DNA from: Quillaja saponaria | Lineage: Eukaryota > Streptophyta > Magnoliopsida > Fabales > Quillajaceae | Reading direction: 5' to 3' | DNA: 64,000 nucleotides | Assembly (NCBI GenBank): GCA_029379385.1 | Contig: CM055611.1 | Location: 1,984,001 to 2,048,000, forward strand | Shown here: piece by piece, positions 1-12,936 of the stretch | Layout of the letters: the number at the start of each line of letters is the position of its first letter | How positions within the stretch are numbered: position 1 is the stretch's first letter | The notes under the pieces: model-generated | What the model saw: the letters and a program-made list of their open reading frames with translations, nothing else | The model's database searches: none | Told to the model about the DNA's origin: nothing | Position numbers and translations under genes: made by a program

Positions 1-3000
1 TTTTTTTATCAAGCCATGATTCACATATTTGACAAACAATATATATATATATCAATGCAAACATCTAAAGCCCATAATTCCAAGCAAAGAAAATCGAGCA
101 TACAAAGCAAATAAAGGGCCAATAAGTAACTCAGCCCCGCACAACAATTTCACCCCCTACCAGGCATTTACTTGCCCACACAACAGATTAATCTCCATAC
201 ATGATCTAACCTACCAGGGCTAAGCACTCAAACTTTTTAAAAAATTTATCTGAATCAGAATATCTCGGGATTTTAAACCAAAATATCCTAGGTGCACCTG
301 AATTTTAAATTTCAGAGATAAAATCATTTTTCATGAAAACCTCACTTTGTTGGCCATTATTAACTACAACCAATATTAAACAAACATAATTCAAATACAT
401 CACTAAAATATTGTACTTGTTTATTTTCTCATATATTTAAGTGCACATATAATAATCCAGCCCCTAAAGGTAGCTATTGACCACTCATCAATTTATAAAT
501 CTTGTTCGTCACTTTGTCCTGCTCTCACCTATGTCATCAGGCCCACAAAAGGATTCGGAACTGAAATTCATAATTCCAAATAAGACTCAGTTCATAAATG
601 TTATCAGTTATAATCTTTTAATTACTAAGTTTATATATATACCAACTCATATAGGTCTCTTATAGAAGTTATTTATTAAGATATTACATGTCAAGTAGTA
701 TGAATTGTACTTTATGTGGTAAGGTTAATAATGAAGAGACATTTTAAAGGTCTTTGATAATGCATAGGGTAGAAGAAACCATTGGAAAAGATAGAAAGCA
801 CTTAGTGAGTTAGAAGTGTTGAAACTGTCCAAACTTGAGATTTGGACCAGTGTTCACTATAATGGTCATTTCTTCCTATAGGAAATTTCAAATCCAGTTT
901 GGTAAAATTTATTAAATACTAGACACATGTAGCTTTATACTAGTATATTAATTTTTATTTTTAGATTTGTATATCAATACAGTTTATTCTTTGAAGTTGC
1001 ATCAAATTCTGCAAAATACAAGATTTTGACAACTTTGACCTTACCTTAGTTAATTGAACACAACTTTCTCTAGGAAAAACGAAATCCAATTGTTTGTCAG
1101 GTTTATTAATATAAAATTATATCTATCTTTTTATTTAGAAACTTTTCCTAAAATTAGTCTTGAACCCACTCAATTCCTTACATGAACCCAAAAACAAGGC
1201 ACTAAAAATCCTGCATGACCTAGATGAAGTCTAACATCTCTAACTAATAACATACTTTGAACCAAGCTACGAAATTTTTTAGACAACATTTCAAGACTAT
1301 AAGCTATATTTTATCATTTGAACTATTAATTTAATTCTGCCTTAAAGACACTCGAAATACCGAATTTTTGTTACTCACGAAATCTGCCCCATGTACCCTT
1401 CAAACCATTTAACTCTCCTTTGTTCATATTATTAGTCACTTCCATCAACTCCTTAGCTCAAACACATCAACTAACCCTTTGTTCTTGTTATGAACTTTTT
1501 ATTCAAATTCCACAACAACCAACCATCAAGAAATTAAATCCACCAAGTTCTACTCATTCCATTACAACTAGTTTCATTTAGGCATTTTAACAAACACCTT
1601 AAGAACATCATTACTTTCATTTCAGGTGTATGTGTACATATACATACACCAAGAAACCATTACAATTCCATCAATTTTCATGTTAATTATATTCCCAATA
1701 TTAAATTCAAGTTAAACTAATTATTTAAAATTCATCAAAAACTTGAAATATACAATTCTAACATTAACATATCCAAATCTCAAGACTTCCTCTTCTATTA
1801 CCACCCTTTTTCATTACTTTCAAATTCTAATTCATCCTCCTAACTTCTTTAAATTTTTAACTCTTAATCACTACAAACAAGAAGTAACTTTAATTGTAAG
1901 AAAAACAATTCACTTAGTTGAAAAAAAAGGAACTTGGAAATACCCAAAATCAGAGGATATCCACCCTGGAAGGTAGCGGTTGCACTTGTTAATGCTGCCA
2001 TGACAAGGATTATGGCTGCCAGTAGTTGGAGCTGTTGCCTCCCTCAAGAATGACTGCCTACTCAAGGCTGGGAATACACCACGGTTAGAGAAGGATGCAT
2101 GGGGGGAAGAAGTTGATGGCTGCACAGTTAGGATAGAGGTTGAACAAAGTCAAGTTAGTGGCAAAGGGAAAGGAACTCAGTGGCTGCAACATTAACACAG
2201 GGTTGTCGCCTCATGGTTTTAGGAGGAAGAAGGAGGAACACCCTAAAACAGAGTTGCCCTGCTACCGTGGCCTAACTTGGCTGCTTAAGACTTTCACACA
2301 CACACAAAGATGGTTGCAAGAAGGGAAGGAACAAAGCTGGATAATGAGAAAGAAGGCTGACAATACCAACCAGCCAAGAAATGCAAGAACAAAAGCAGGG
2401 GAGGAAGAGCTAGAAGGCTCGGGAAACAAACGCAAGAAAGAAGAAAAAAAAAAAAAAAGGGCAGTGGAAAAGGAATTGGAGGCTTTGAAATCAGCCACAC
2501 AAAGAAAAGGAAGAGCAAATTAAATAATGAAATAGGCAAAGACGTAAAGACATGGACTTAGTAAAATAATGAATTGATAAAGGACATGCCATGTTTTGTG
2601 GCTAAAATCTATTCATGGTTAAAAGTATATATATATATATATATATAATAAACTATTTTACACCTTATAATTACACAACTAATTTTTATTTTATTTACTA
2701 ATACCCTTTAAATAAAATACACTCTAAATTCAATTCCACTCATAACATGATAAAAAATATATTTGCTAGTTCATTGCATGTAATTATATGTATACACGCT
2801 AACGTTCATTCACTTAAACTTTAACTTTGCAAAGCTTTTATTTATTTGATTATACAGGTTACATAAAACCTTCCAAAATGTAACTACCAGATTCGGATTA
2901 TCACAATATATATCTATATACAAAATTACACGAAAAATTTGTTAAAAAGATTTACCAACATATTGGGTAACGAAATAATAACATATCGAGTTATATCATG

Positions 3001-3102
3001 TTCAATTGTATTATTATTTAACTTATTTATGTATTTATTATCTTATAACAAAAATTTACACATTATATCTATAACTCGACTTTACGATGTCGAGTTATAA
3101 CA
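1..3102 (+). mobile_element. Partial long LTR, cut by the left window edge
   Basis: This stretch is collinear with the element at 60056-63524. For example, the text around 120-200 matches 60790-60860, the text around 780-870 matches 61490-61570, and the text around 1150-1190 matches 61865-61905. It ends in TTATAACA at 3102, as the other copy does at 63524, so I take it as the 3' part of an LTR whose first part of about 0.6 kb lies outside the window. No reverse transcriptase or gag is visible beside it. The purine-rich reading frames at 2140-2540 are low-complexity sequence, and a matching purine-rich tract occurs in the other copy. The lineage is not determined; the size would fit a long-LTR Ty3/gypsy element, which is inference. 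Confidence 0.6.
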
Positions 3103-3767
3103 GCTATCCAAACAGCCATTAAATCACCCATCTCGGCTAGAAACTCCAAGTGTTGGAGGCTGCACTAACTAAAATGAAAGCAAGGTAGGTGAAGGCTCAC
3201 TAGATTAGTGAGAGTCAAGGAAGATTCAAGAAAGAAAAGAGTAGTAGGGGAAATGTGATGACAGCCGAGAACAAGAAGGAAAAGGATGTAAAGCCAAGTC
3301 GGTTTGCAAGGAAAAAGTAAAGCCAAGAATAAAATAAAAGCTAAGCAAAGCAATATAAAATTACCAAGTCAAAAGTCATTTAACTTTCAATTTTTTTGTT
3401 TTTTGTTTTAAAGATGTGGTAGACATTGATTCCTATCTCTTATGTGTGTGTGTCTATGTGTATATATATATATATATAATACCATTATTGTTCCCTTACT
3501 TTATTGTATACATATACTAATTTTACTCATTAATACACTTTACATAAAGTGAGATCTAAGTCCAAGTCAATCAAGTTTTAATTCCACTTTATGTAAAGTG
3601 TATTAATGAGTAAAATTAGTATATGTATACAATAAAGTAGGGAACAATAATGGTAATATATATATATATATTACAATCAAGAATTATACCAATTTGTTCT
3701 AATTTTATAACAAAAATTTACACATTATATCTAAAATGAGATTTCACAATGTCGGATTATAACATAA
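3103..3767 (+). repeat. Second, diverged LTR 3' end directly after the first
   Basis: The last 60 bases of the preceding LTR (about 3045-3102) recur at 3706-3767, sharing the run ACAAAAATTTACACATTATA and an ending of the form TCG(A/G)(G/A)TTATAACA. The upstream part of this block is purine-rich like the equivalent part of the LTR. This looks like two LTR 3' ends in tandem, produced either by insertion next to an older copy or by unequal recombination. The divergence is high, so its extent is approximate. The inverted repeat at 3481-3654 sits inside it. Confidence 0.4.
3481..3654. repeat. Near-perfect long inverted repeat (foldback)
   Basis: The left arm is 3481-3551 and the right arm 3585-3654, with a 33-base spacer. 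The arms are reverse complements over about 70 bases with a single one-base length difference near 3496 (an extra T). Each arm ends in a short palindrome, CACTTTAC/ATAAAGTG. Both sides are flanked by (TA)n tracts, which extend the potential pairing further. No coding sequence is present. Such a structure could be a recent foldback or MITE insertion, or an inverted duplication within the LTR. Confidence 0.85.
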
Positions 3768-3950
3768 ATATGATATATAATAGTAGAGTAGAACTTACTT
3801 GTTGATTCTTCGGATTTCAACTTCAAAGACAGTAGAGTTGGAGACTTCACGAACTTTGGGGTTCAAATTGGTTATCCAGCCTTGGAGATTTTGTCTCGGG
3901 TCTAGAAATCTTCGAGATTTTTGCGTTCAGAATCAAACTTTGATTTACCT

Positions 3951-4796
3951 CTGCACTTTTTCTTCTCAAAAGCTTCAACTTTCAAACCCTTTTGAAAATA
4001 TAGAAAGACCCTAACTTTGACATTTTTTTTCTCTATAAACTCAACTAGGGTTTCTAACTTTTTCTTTTTTTTATCTTAATTAGCTTTGTATTGTAATTGT
4101 TTTATGATCACTTCTCTTTTTTAGGTTTCCAAGAGAAATTAGGATTTAGGTGTAAAATTGGTAAGCTTCTACTCTAAAAAGTTATGGCTGAACACCAATT
4201 CAATTCATGTTCATCATACCTTACCTCTGATTTTCATGGATGCTTTTAACCACAAAAAATAATAATAATAAAAAATAAAAAAAAATTCAGGGGAAAAATG
4301 TCTTTGCCACTTCCTCTACGTACTCAATCTAAAATTTTGACTTACTCTCGAGTTTCAAAAAAAGGATATTGTGTGGCAAGACCTGATTGATTCTGAATGT
4401 AATTATATGATCATCTCTGAAAATGACTGCTTTTATAACTAATGTTATAAATTTTCAAAATGAGCTGAAGGCCAAGTATCGATTTTTATCAATTCTCAAC
4501 AAATTAAACATTGATTTTAGACACTCAACTGCACTTTTCATAAGTTTCAACATTCAAATCTTTTTGAGGAAACAAAGAAAGACCCCAACTTTCTCTTCTT
4601 CTTTTTTCTCTGTAAACTTAAATTACAACTTCCAACTTTTTTATCTTAATTAGGTTTGTATTGTGAGTGGTTTTATGATTATGTGAAATCACTTTTCTTC
4701 TTTTAGGATTTTGAGAGAAACTTAAGAAGTTCTTGTTGAACACCAATTCAATTTATGTTCATCATACCTTACCTTTGATTTTCATGGATGCTTTTA
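3951..4796 (+). repeat. Direct duplication of about 0.28 kb (3951-4248 and 4529-4796)
   Basis: Two blocks share the same order of landmarks: CTGCACTTTT, a CTTTCAAACC or similar segment, AAAGACC.. AACTTT, a TTTATCTTAATTAG.TTTGTATTGT segment, then GAACACCAATTCAAT and TTTTCATGGATGCTTTTA. They are separated by about 280 bases. No reading frame is conserved between the copies, so I treat them as a non-coding tandem-type duplication. Confidence 0.7.
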
Positions 4797-4799
4797 GGG

Positions 4800-7700
4800 C
4801 TGATAAATATGGTATTACTTCATATTGAGGTCAATAGTTGTTCTGAGGTTAGGGATTTCTACATTATTGTATATATGTGATTTTAAATAAATTTTATGAA
4901 TAAGTATAAATTTTCTATTTATTTTTTTTAGAAGAGTAGATATAAGTATCAGTTCACAAAATTAAGACCTTACAAAAAAGCCATCAATCTGAGCAGGACT
5001 CACCCAAATTTCGCCCACAACATGTCAAGAACCGAGTTTAAAATCTTATTATTAGAGGTCAGGTTGAAAAAAATTGAACCATGATTAACCTGACCTGCCT
5101 AATATTAATTTTTTAATATTTTAATATTTATTTTTTATATGTAAATATTAAGGTTCAAATATGAAATAGCCCTATACAAATATTAGATTTTATGTTATTG
5201 CTAAATATACTTATTATGTTAGCTTTTAATTATAAAATATACTTATTATCTTAGCTTTTAATTATAACCGACCAATTCCACTTTTGATCGAATGAGAATT
5301 TCTCTCACAAAGAAAAATGTGGGTTTGGGAGCAGTTTGGAATCTACACATTTCAAATAAAGCAAAAACAAAATATGTGAAGAATGCTTTCAGATGCAATA
5401 GAATTTTATTTTTTTTTCCCTACTTGGGCCTATGAACTATATAAGAGGAGTACTTCATAAACCCTCAACTCTATGTTAAATACTATTTTGCAATGTCCAC
5501 CTCTTCCATCCAAATTTAGGGTTAAGCCTGATGAAATAGAGATCGCATGACTTGCAAATGATTGAATAAAATTAAAAAGACTAAATTGCTCATATCTTTT
5601 TCCAACCCTTGCACAATTAACCCCATTCTCATCCGCTGCAAGGAGGTATTAAAAGTCCAAGTGCGCTTTGTATATTAGTAACATACCCTTATATTTTAGT
5701 TTTTATAAGTATATGAAATTGAATTTTTTTATGCATTTGATAAAGTGAACACGAATAACCTATATTCACATGAGTATATGTTAGGATTATATATATATAT
5801 CTTTATGAGTTTTTATTATTACATAATTTTATTTATTTGATATTTTATTTTAAATAGATTATTAGTATTATTTTATTTTCTTTCTTCTAATTCTTCTCTA
5901 TTTTAATATTAATAAAATTATAACTGCTTTAGGAGTATTAGTTTATTTCTTCTTTTTTACTAATTCTTCTTAATATTAATAAACTATAATTTCAGTAATT
6001 ATATATCAATATTAATTATTATTGAATTTTTCAATATTTTTTTTTGTTTAATAATTTCAAATAATTATAATTTTTTTTTACGTTTTCTCAAACTTATGAA
6101 TTAAAAGAAATATTAAAAGTATATTTTTCATAATTATAATAGTGTTGCTTTAATTTTTATTCATGATTTTCTTTTTTTATATTTTTAATAGTTATATGTC
6201 AATGGTAGTTAAGATTAAATTTCTCTTCTTTTTTTTTTTTGTTTAATAAGCTCCTAATAATTATAATATTTTTAATTCTTCTCAAATTTATGAATTAATA
6301 TTTTTTAAATACAATGAATTAAAAAAAATAGTATAATTTTCATGATTATAATACTGTTGTTTTAACTTTTAATTATTCTTTCCATCTTAAGAATTTAAAA
6401 AAAAAAAAATTATAAATTTTTGAATTTAATTTTTTACTAAATTTATATAAAAAATATTTATAAATTTATGAATTTAATTTTTTACTAAATTTATCTATTT
6501 ATTTATGAATATAAAAATGATTTAATGGAAATTTTTTGTTTTCTTAAATACCCTTGTGAATTTTTAGTATTATATAAATACTGTTTAGTTGTTATTTTGA
6601 TTTGAATAGACTATTTATTTTATCTTATTTTTTATTTCTTTCTTAATTCTTCTCTATTATAATATTAATAGGATTGTAATTATTTTATTGTTAATTTTTT
6701 TGTCCTAATTATTTTCAATAATAATAAATCTATGTTTTTTCAATAACTATATATCAATATTAATTAAATTGAATTTCTCAATTTTTATTTAATAAGTTAC
6801 AAATAAATATAATATTATAATTTTTTTTTTAAAGTGTAATGCATTGAAAGAAAATACTATGGGTATAGTTTTTATGATTATAATATTTTTGTGTTAATTT
6901 TTCTTCCATCTTTAAAAATTTTAGAAATTATATGTTTATATTATGAATTACATTTTTATTAGATTTATCTATTTGTTTAATGTCATTAAGAGTATTATTT
7001 TTTATTAACCATAATTTTTTGATACGTACATCAAATAATTGAACATATATGAAGATATCATAAAAACATGTCATTGCGTAATGTGTGTGCCACAAAAATT
7101 AGTCTATATATATATAACTTATTGTAAAAGAATCGAGTAAAATTATTTAGGGAAAAATAAACAATAAATACAATTTTTTTTATCCATCTCAACTTACATT
7201 GTTATATTATTTTTGAAGAACTTATGGTGATGTGAGAAATTATTGATTGAGTACTATTATAATTAGAGAAACAAATAATTGATAAATTTTAAAAATAAAA
7301 TAAATTATATTAGTAAACAATAAATTTAAATGTAAATGAAATTTCAATTAGATAATTATATAACTTTTTGTATTTATCTAAATTTTTAAGGACAAATTAT
7401 TCTACTAAAATTTCTACAGGTGCAAGAACGAAAAATTAACATCTTTGTGAAGTTAATTTTCTTATTTTCCAAATTTATAACTAATTATGGCATATTTTAG
7501 GGGCAGCTGATCCACTCACTCCAACATAGATCCACCTTTGTTCACATATGTGAGGAACGTTCACTATAAATATAATAAAAATTAGTATAAAAAAATAAAA
7601 ATTAAGGTGATATATATACAAAATTTTATTATTTATTATCGTGATTAATAATTATTTTAACAAATTCCTTAAGAACTCTAGTTACAAAATCAAATTCTAA

Positions 7701-8360
7701 TTCCTAAACTAAAACCGAAATCTAATTCTTATGCCTCTCTATGCATAATCAAAGATCTTGTCATCAATTTCTGCTAAACTAAGAGCTACGAGCTTCTATG
7801 TGCAAGCAATTTTTTCTTGGTGGTTAGATGGTGGGGATCAATTTACAACCATCTCGACTAATACACATCTCTGATCGATCAAATTCATGCACGCAATTTC
7901 TTAAATTTAATGTATGCTGTAAATCGTGATATTCTATTTAACATACAAGTTATGCACCTGGGTTCTCACATCTGAACACAAATCGGCCAACAACTCAACT
8001 CCGCAAATACTTTTTGCCCTTCATACATATATAACTATTGAAACAATGCTCACAAGGGAAAATAATATACTTTGCAGTAGAGTATACCCTGTATTAGAAG
8101 AATTATCATGCAGGGAGCATATTTTACTTAAAAAGCAGCCTTACAATCCCTTGAATAATATATATAGGAAAACAGACTGTTTTCTAATCTAAGGAGCAAA
8201 GCAAAACACAAGGTATCCTTGTGTAGAGAATTGAGTTTACAAGGTTGACAGTTGTGCTTCCTATTTACTTAAACAAATCATTAACCCACCCACTTCCCAT
8301 TTAGGCCAACTCGTCTACATTAGACATGCCATTGAGCTATGAGCCTCTTTTTTGTTAGTT
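4800..8360. other. Gene-free AT-rich spacer
   Basis: No supported gene is seen. The stretch is very AT-rich with long T and A runs. A block at about 5820-5960 recurs in diverged form at about 6595-6700 (shared TTTCTTCTAATTCTTCTCTA-like and TAATATTAATA segments). A shorter repeat of TTTGAATTTAATTTTTTACT is found at about 6418-6437 and 6469-6488. Around 4985-5100 there is slightly more complex sequence without a recognisable feature. Confidence 0.6.
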
Positions 8361-8399
8361 TTTCCTCTATATCTTTCCTTCTTTTACTTTCTTTATCTG

Positions 8400-8945
8400 T
8401 ATTCCCCAAGGAAGGAGCATGTTGGGATGTTTTCCTCTTAGCTTTTTGACTTCGGTGGCAAATGTTTGTTGATAATGGAGCTTTTGCAAACTATGTTTTG
8501 AAAAGGGAGAAAGCATAATAATCTCAGACTTGGTAATTGCAATTGGGATTGTTTTTGATTCCTTTAATATCCCAAGTGGGAGATACAATGATCTCATATA
8601 TTGAGATACAATCATTGTTCAGCTCAAATTGCTGTTTTGCTGATGAGATTTCAGCTTCATTGTGTTCCAAGAACTTTTTTTATGAATTTTTTTATGACAA
8701 TATAAAACTAGTTAAATTCTATAAGATAGTCAATCTCAACTAGTTTGTGATTTAAGATTTAATTAAGTTAGAGTTTCAATAGCTTCTTTTTTTTAACTCT
8801 TTTTGCGGTCAAACTGATTCTCTGCTAGCTAAGTTGATTTCATTTCACTCAATACTTCATTCTGAGTCTTTGAATGCAACAATTTGTGTAATTCTTCTTG
8901 TGCTATGCTCAGATGCTCGTAAACATCCTTGACATTGGTTTGCAT
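8400..8945 (-). pseudogene. Possible degraded exons of a coiled-coil protein
   Basis: On the minus strand, 8945 down to about 8815 reads as a charged, helix-like peptide that includes VKDVYEHLSIAQEELHKLL and then hits an in-frame stop. After a non-coding gap, another helix-like piece (LEHNEAEISSAKQQFEL) is readable near 8690-8630 in a different frame. A lysine-rich frame continues to about 8370. The composition resembles a coiled coil, but the frames do not join with clear splice sites. I cannot name a family. This may be a gene relic or chance. Confidence 0.2.
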
Positions 8946-8949
8946 ATAA

Positions 8950-10508
8950 TAATACCACTTTCCACCATGTTAGGCACCTGCTAAATAAAAGTTAGTGTCA
9001 ACCTTCTAAACCCATGAGGGAAAAAGATTGTGTCTTTACTTTGAACACTGAACAGGACAAGTTTGAGATTCTAAAATTGGACGCTTTATTTGTAACCAAT
9101 AACATTTCAAGAATACAAACCAAGATATATACACAAATTAAAAGAAGTGAGAAGACTGTGGAAAGTGAAGCTTAATTATGAGCATCAAGTAGAGGTAACT
9201 TTCTGCATCATGTGCCTTCCCAGTAGTTCTTTGGAGCTTGAAGTTAAGGTTTCTCAGTTAGCTTTGGAACTTGGTCTACAAATAATTCTTGTTATACAAT
9301 GCAACCACCCAAAAACACTGATGCTCCAAGCAGGTTGAAGAAACTGTGGAAACTCATGAAAATTAAGCAGTCTTTAAAACAAGGCTTACTGAAAAAAATC
9401 TCAAGCATAAAGAAAGAAGAAAGAAGGTTAGAAAAGAAAATAATTCAAGTGTTAAAAGACAAAAGCAAAGAACAAAGGAGGGAAGTACCTTCTATACTTT
9501 GTACACCAAATAAATCTATCTTTAGCTCAAATAAAAACATATCAAACTTCAGATAATCAGATGATGTTGACATAACATGCTATACATGCAATAATATTCC
9601 CCTTCTTTCAAGTCAATAAATAGATCTCACACAATGCATCTGCAAAATCGTTTTCCTTTAACCAACATGAAAGGCTAACCTTGTGCACTGATAGAACTCT
9701 ACATCAGCATCTAAAAAACCTAAATATTGATGCCACTTGGGATTCTTTAATTTCATTGATCAGCGGAAACATACCCAAGAAGACCATAGAAATCCAATGT
9801 ACAGTGTTTTTTTTTTTTTTTTTTTCCTTCTGATTTGATAACAGAGAAAGCTTATTCTACAGTTTCCTTTTTAACTACAGCAGCAGAATCCTATCATACA
9901 ATCATATTCCTAAAATAAAAGTGACGTTGGGACCCGGTCTGGAGTAACTCACGTATAAAGTTTGAGTAATTGATGGCAAAGAATAAGCACTCAGCCAGAG
10001 CTACAGTTATAGTGACCAAGCAACAACTTATGACAAGCAGCAAACCCAGGTGGCTTGAGCCCACATTATCACCACTTTTGCAGGAATATATAAAATACCA
10101 AAAATTCAAAGTAAGCCCTCAAATAAAGCCATCCAACCTTCATCTGTCATCAAGATTGTACAGCATAAAGACAGAAAGAGAAACCATATTGATTTCTAAG
10201 GCAAAGCATATTTCAGTAGAGCCAAATTCCTAACATATGTACCAGTCTTTTCTGGTATACATGGGGACGAAGGAAAAGATTCATGCTATTAACTACTAAG
10301 TATTACCAACAGCATAATTAAAGAAAATGAACCACTGAAAACTCCTTGTTAATAGAGTAATTGAAGAAGCTTGCTACTCACAGTAAAAGAAGAATGCAGG
10401 GTTCTTTTATCCAACCAACCATCAAGAATACATAGCATGTGTGGTTACACAACAAATGCAGCAAAATTAACAACATCAAACCAAAGAAACACCAAATGGA
10501 CCTTGAAT
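8950..10508. other. No gene recognised; 3' flank of the OCTOPUS-like gene
   Basis: No supported coding region is seen. Lysine-rich short frames near 9300-9550 have no recognisable motif. A run of about 19 T lies near 9807. The part next to 10509 should contain the 3' untranslated region and terminator of the minus-strand OCTOPUS-like gene, but I see no decisive signal. Confidence 0.5.
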
Positions 10509-12534
10509 TTAGTACAATCGAAGTACACTTCTTGCTATAGAATGTGCTTGACTTGACCTACTTTTCCCAAATCCATTTCTCCGGCTGCCTCTCAATGGTG
10601 TCAAATAGAATCTCAAGAGACCATTATCAGTGCTATTAGGCGAATACCTTGCACTTCGATTTCGTTCCAAAACAAACTCATCTTTGGTCTTCTTCCCATG
10701 CCCATTTGCTTGAATGCCATTCTTCCTCAAACTACCAAAAGATCCACCAATATTATGAGCGTTCCTCCAACTCACACTGCTATTGCTCCGCAACACCTTC
10801 GGATTGAAACCGCCTCTGGCATCCCCATTGCGTTCGCCTCTTAAATCCTGCCAAGACTCAGAAAGTGACCGCTCAACCCCATTAGCTCTACTATACCTAT
10901 CTTCATCCTCATCTTTATTTCCATTACGCCTGTGTATGAAAGCCCAAATGTTCCACGCTTTACTCCATCGGCGGGACTTCTTGGGCCCTTTCCGCTCACC
11001 ATTCCCGATCACAGAAGCATTGTCTCTAAAAGCCACTTCGAATGTCTCCGAACAATCATCTCTCAAAGAATTCGAGTTTGAATCTCTTAAATCTCTATCT
11101 GGCAATACTAGTTTTGGCCCATTTAAGTAATCAACGGTTGTAGGTGTCACCTTGGCATTGGAAACTGATTTCAATTCGTCCATCTCTGCCACCACTGCTG
11201 CAGCTGTCTTCCTGATAGAACTTGACCTGTCAAGGCTCTTCCTTCGCCTAGACGATGAATCCGAGTAGTAATCTCTAGTCTGCGCTGACCCACCAGGAAC
11301 ACTCTCGTCCTCATTGATTGAATTTCTGGGTTCTTCAACTGGGATTTGAGCATCAGACCTCATAACCTGAACTGGAGCATCTTCCACGACAGAAAGCATG
11401 GTTGGCATTCTTGGAAACGTTTTTCCAATCAAATATCCATCCCAGGAAGCTCTAGGCTCGTCGAAAGAGTAGCGAGGATCGTCAAACGATATACGACCAG
11501 CATCAAGCGACATGCGACCTGCATCGAGCGAGAACCTCGGATCGGTGTCGCAGGATCGTCTTCCAAACCCATAATCCGCAATTTCAGACTGGGTCTCTCT
11601 GAATTGCCTCCCAATGGGTTTCTCAACCGGCAATGTGGCGGACCCACCCCCATTTCTACGCTTCTTCAGCTTCTGCTTCTGCCTCCATTTCTGCAATTTC
11701 TTGCTGAAAACTGAAGCGGCAGACCAGAAACTTCCAGCAATCTCCTTGAAATCTCTCCCAGAAGTCTTCTTAGCTTGAGAATCTAGATCTATGTGATCCT
11801 TCATGGTTTTCAACTCTTCCTCTCCTGCTTGTTCCGGTTCTTCTTCCTCGACAATTTCTTCCACCCTGTCCTCAATCACAAATCCCACATTGGGTTCCTC
11901 CAAAACCCTAATCTCGTCACCGTCGTCGTTCTCGTTCCGGTTGCAGTTCTCGTCCTCTTCTTCTTCCTTCGACTCAAATACCGGCCCCTGAACAATGGAA
12001 GAAGAGCCCAAGTTCCTAGTTTCGGCCTCAATCTCACCACCACCAATCCGGGAAGCTTCCTTCTTAAAAGGGTTCCGCTCGTGGTCCTGACTGAAGAGGG
12101 ACCAAAGAGTATTCCGACCCCTAACGTCGCAGGACCTCCTCTGAGGCTCGAATACGCCAGAAAAACCCTCGTTTTTGGAAGCGGAAAACGACTTGGTCCG
12201 ACGAAGCTCCGAGAATAAGGAAGACGACGATGAAGCTGGCGGTCTGCTGTTGCGGCCAGCAACAGTACCCCCCACCTCCGCCGCCTGAGGAGGGTCTGAA
12301 GATGGCTTTAAGTGCTGCAGCAGCGGTGGATGAAGTGGGGGGCTTGCGGGTAGAGGAAGAAGCAGAGGAAGAGGGATCGAGTACGGCGAGACGTTCGCAT
12401 AGGCATGATGGGCAAAAACCAGTGAAATTCTCTTCTGGATGACGGTCACAAGAAATGGAAGGTCGGTGTGGCTGCAATGGTGGTTGTGGTGGTAACAATT
12501 GCGGTGCTAATGCTGCTTCGGTGGTGGGATTCAT
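10509..12534 (-). CDS. OCTOPUS-like protein (DUF740 family), reading frame broken once
   Basis: OCTOPUS-type proteins are plant-specific, polarly localised plasma-membrane-associated proteins involved in phloem differentiation and brassinosteroid signalling (established for the family). The start at 12534 gives an N-terminus with the family's Cys/His signature: SCDRHPEENFTGFCPSCLC, residues about 28-46. After the frame change the rest of the family pattern follows: ELRRTKSFSASKNEGFSGVF, RRSCDVRGRNTLWSLF, an acidic segment, MKDHIDLDSQ, SFWSAASVFSKKLQKWRQ, PIGRQFRETQSEIADYG, serial FSLDAG/MSLDAG/YSFDEP units, TRDYYSDSSSRRRKSLDRSS and a C-terminal LLRFYLTPLRGSRRNGFGKS. The first ~87 codons are in one frame and the remaining ~586 in another. 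The switch lies in a C6 run (G6 on the coding strand) at 12268-12273. Removing one base there would restore about 673 residues, close to the usual size. There is no room for an intron. It could be a null allele or an assembly indel. Confidence 0.93.
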
Positions 12535-12714
12535 AACCGGTAATGGTGTGTAATGCTTTGCACTCTGCTCATGTTACGGAAGAGCTGAGCGTGAGTGTAT
12601 TGAGAAATGAGTAACTGTGTATGTGAGAGGTAGAAAGAGAGCGGAGGAGCGAGAGAGCTCTGGACTGTTTGGTTCCAACGGAAAGTGAGAAAGAAAGTGG
12701 AGAGAAACAACGGG

Positions 12715-12726
12715 AAAATATAAAAT
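12715..12726 (-). promoter_or_regulatory. TATA box of the OCTOPUS-like gene
   Basis: On the minus strand this reads ATTTTATATTTT, about 190 bases upstream of the start codon at 12534. It is followed by a CT-rich leader (TTTCTCTCCACTTTCTTTCTC), typical of plant 5' untranslated regions. The position would give a leader of roughly 150 bases. The call rests on sequence only. Confidence 0.45.
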
Positions 12727-12936
12727 GAAAAGGGAAAATGTCCAGAGTAGAATTAGGAAATAGGGTATGTCCCACACACTGGCTTTAATTAGCTTCCTTT
12801 TTCTTTTATTTTTTTTACTTTTTTGCCCTTTTTCACTGCACTTTACTACAGATTACTAGGGGCACTCCCATGCGAAAGGACTTCTTCCAGTTCGATCGAG
12901 TTTAGCTTGTACACTTGTATTTACGAAAACAACATT

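Noticed and set aside
2140..2539. Lys/Glu-rich frame and its antisense
   Set aside because: It lies inside the LTR in a purine-rich segment with a matching tract in the other LTR copy, and no conserved protein is recognisable.
11346..12442. Plus-strand frames opposite the OCTOPUS-like gene
   Set aside because: They are antisense shadows of the coding strand and carry no domain of their own.
12449..12534. Alternative start of the OCTOPUS-like protein in the long frame near 12449
   Set aside because: That frame translates the conserved Cys/His region in the wrong frame, so it is an artefact of the frame break and not a true N-terminus.
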